Below the pieces are notes generated by a model that had not been told where the DNA came from, ran no database searches, and saw only the letters and a program-made list of their open reading frames with translations. Made by a program: the position numbers and the translations under genes. 64,000 bases of DNA from Steromphala cineraria. Lineage: Eukaryota > Mollusca > Gastropoda > Trochida > Trochidae. Shown piece after piece: positions 63,901-64,000 of the stretch (within the stretch, counting starts at the first letter, position 1; each line of letters begins with the position of its first letter). The DNA is taken from positions 18,710,171 to 18,774,170 of the forward strand of contig OU744724.1 of NCBI GenBank assembly GCA_916613615.1. Direction: 5' to 3'.

Positions 63901-64000
63901 GAATGTAGTGGTCCTTCACATGTTTTGCTCACTGGAATAAATCCCTCTATCATATCAACCAAATGATCTCTCTGTCAGAGACGTGGTACGGAAGGTGCGC

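Larger units (their letters stand above)
20756..64000. other. Large region without recognised exons, probably 5' intron of Jagged
   Basis: Exon 3 begins in phase 0, so an exon carrying most of MNNL and one with the signal peptide must lie at higher coordinates. Looking for the expected exon end (aromatic-rich, then Trp-Pro, then GT) and the MNNL double-cysteine core on the minus strand found nothing convincing. The 43 kb is therefore probably one intron reaching past the window, or intron plus flanking DNA if the 5' exons were missed. Its recognisable contents are listed separately. Stretches 21493-22587, 31450-35690, 38200-39340, 41500-43190 and 61050-62480 show nothing specific to me. Confidence 0.55.

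Overview
The window looks like AT-rich nuclear DNA from an invertebrate animal. Small exons with GT-AG introns, dense short inverted-repeat elements and tRNA-derived SINE relics suggest a lophotrochozoan, most likely a mollusc such as a bivalve. The species assignment is inference.

Only one protein-coding gene can be supported. It is a Jagged/Serrate-type Notch ligand on the minus strand, and both its ends lie outside the window. Eight exons were read directly, in transcript order: 20755-20713, 11225-10968, 8497-8437, 5752-5619, 4620-4501, 1845-1732, 1263-1036 and 453-404. All seven internal junctions are GT-AG, and the phases join into 1008 nt (336 codons) with no stop. The product runs from the end of the N-terminal MNNL/C2 domain through the DSL domain, EGF1 to EGF6 and the first half of EGF7. 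Exon sizes and cut points closely follow vertebrate JAG1 exons 3 to 11 as I recall them. Signal peptide, most of MNNL, later EGF repeats, cysteine-rich region, transmembrane segment and tail are not in the window.

The most unusual structure lies at 11191-16063. A 92-bp unit is repeated about 53 times, 52 of them in exact register. The unit is a copy of the boundary between intron 3 and the DSL exon: 60 nt of intron, the 3' splice acceptor and the first 32 nt of the exon. About 4.8 kb of head-to-tail acceptors therefore precede the real DSL exon, and any misuse of an upstream one meets a stop codon within the same unit.

The introns also hold several mobile-element relics. There is a 1.8-kb fold-back element (2523-4306). 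A TA-flanked element (10531-10944) ends 20 nt from the DSL exon donor. Two related TTAA-flanked MITEs (20124-20457 and 21293-21488) sit in opposite orientation on either side of the 43-nt exon 3.

From 20756 to 64000 no exon was found. This is probably the large 5' intron of the same gene, possibly with upstream DNA. It contains MITEs, SINE heads, LINE 3' tails, degenerate tandem repeats, a 570-bp TAG-type microsatellite and a few GC-richer islands that might be regulatory. Most long open frames here are chance or repeat-derived, for example poly-leucine from the microsatellite.
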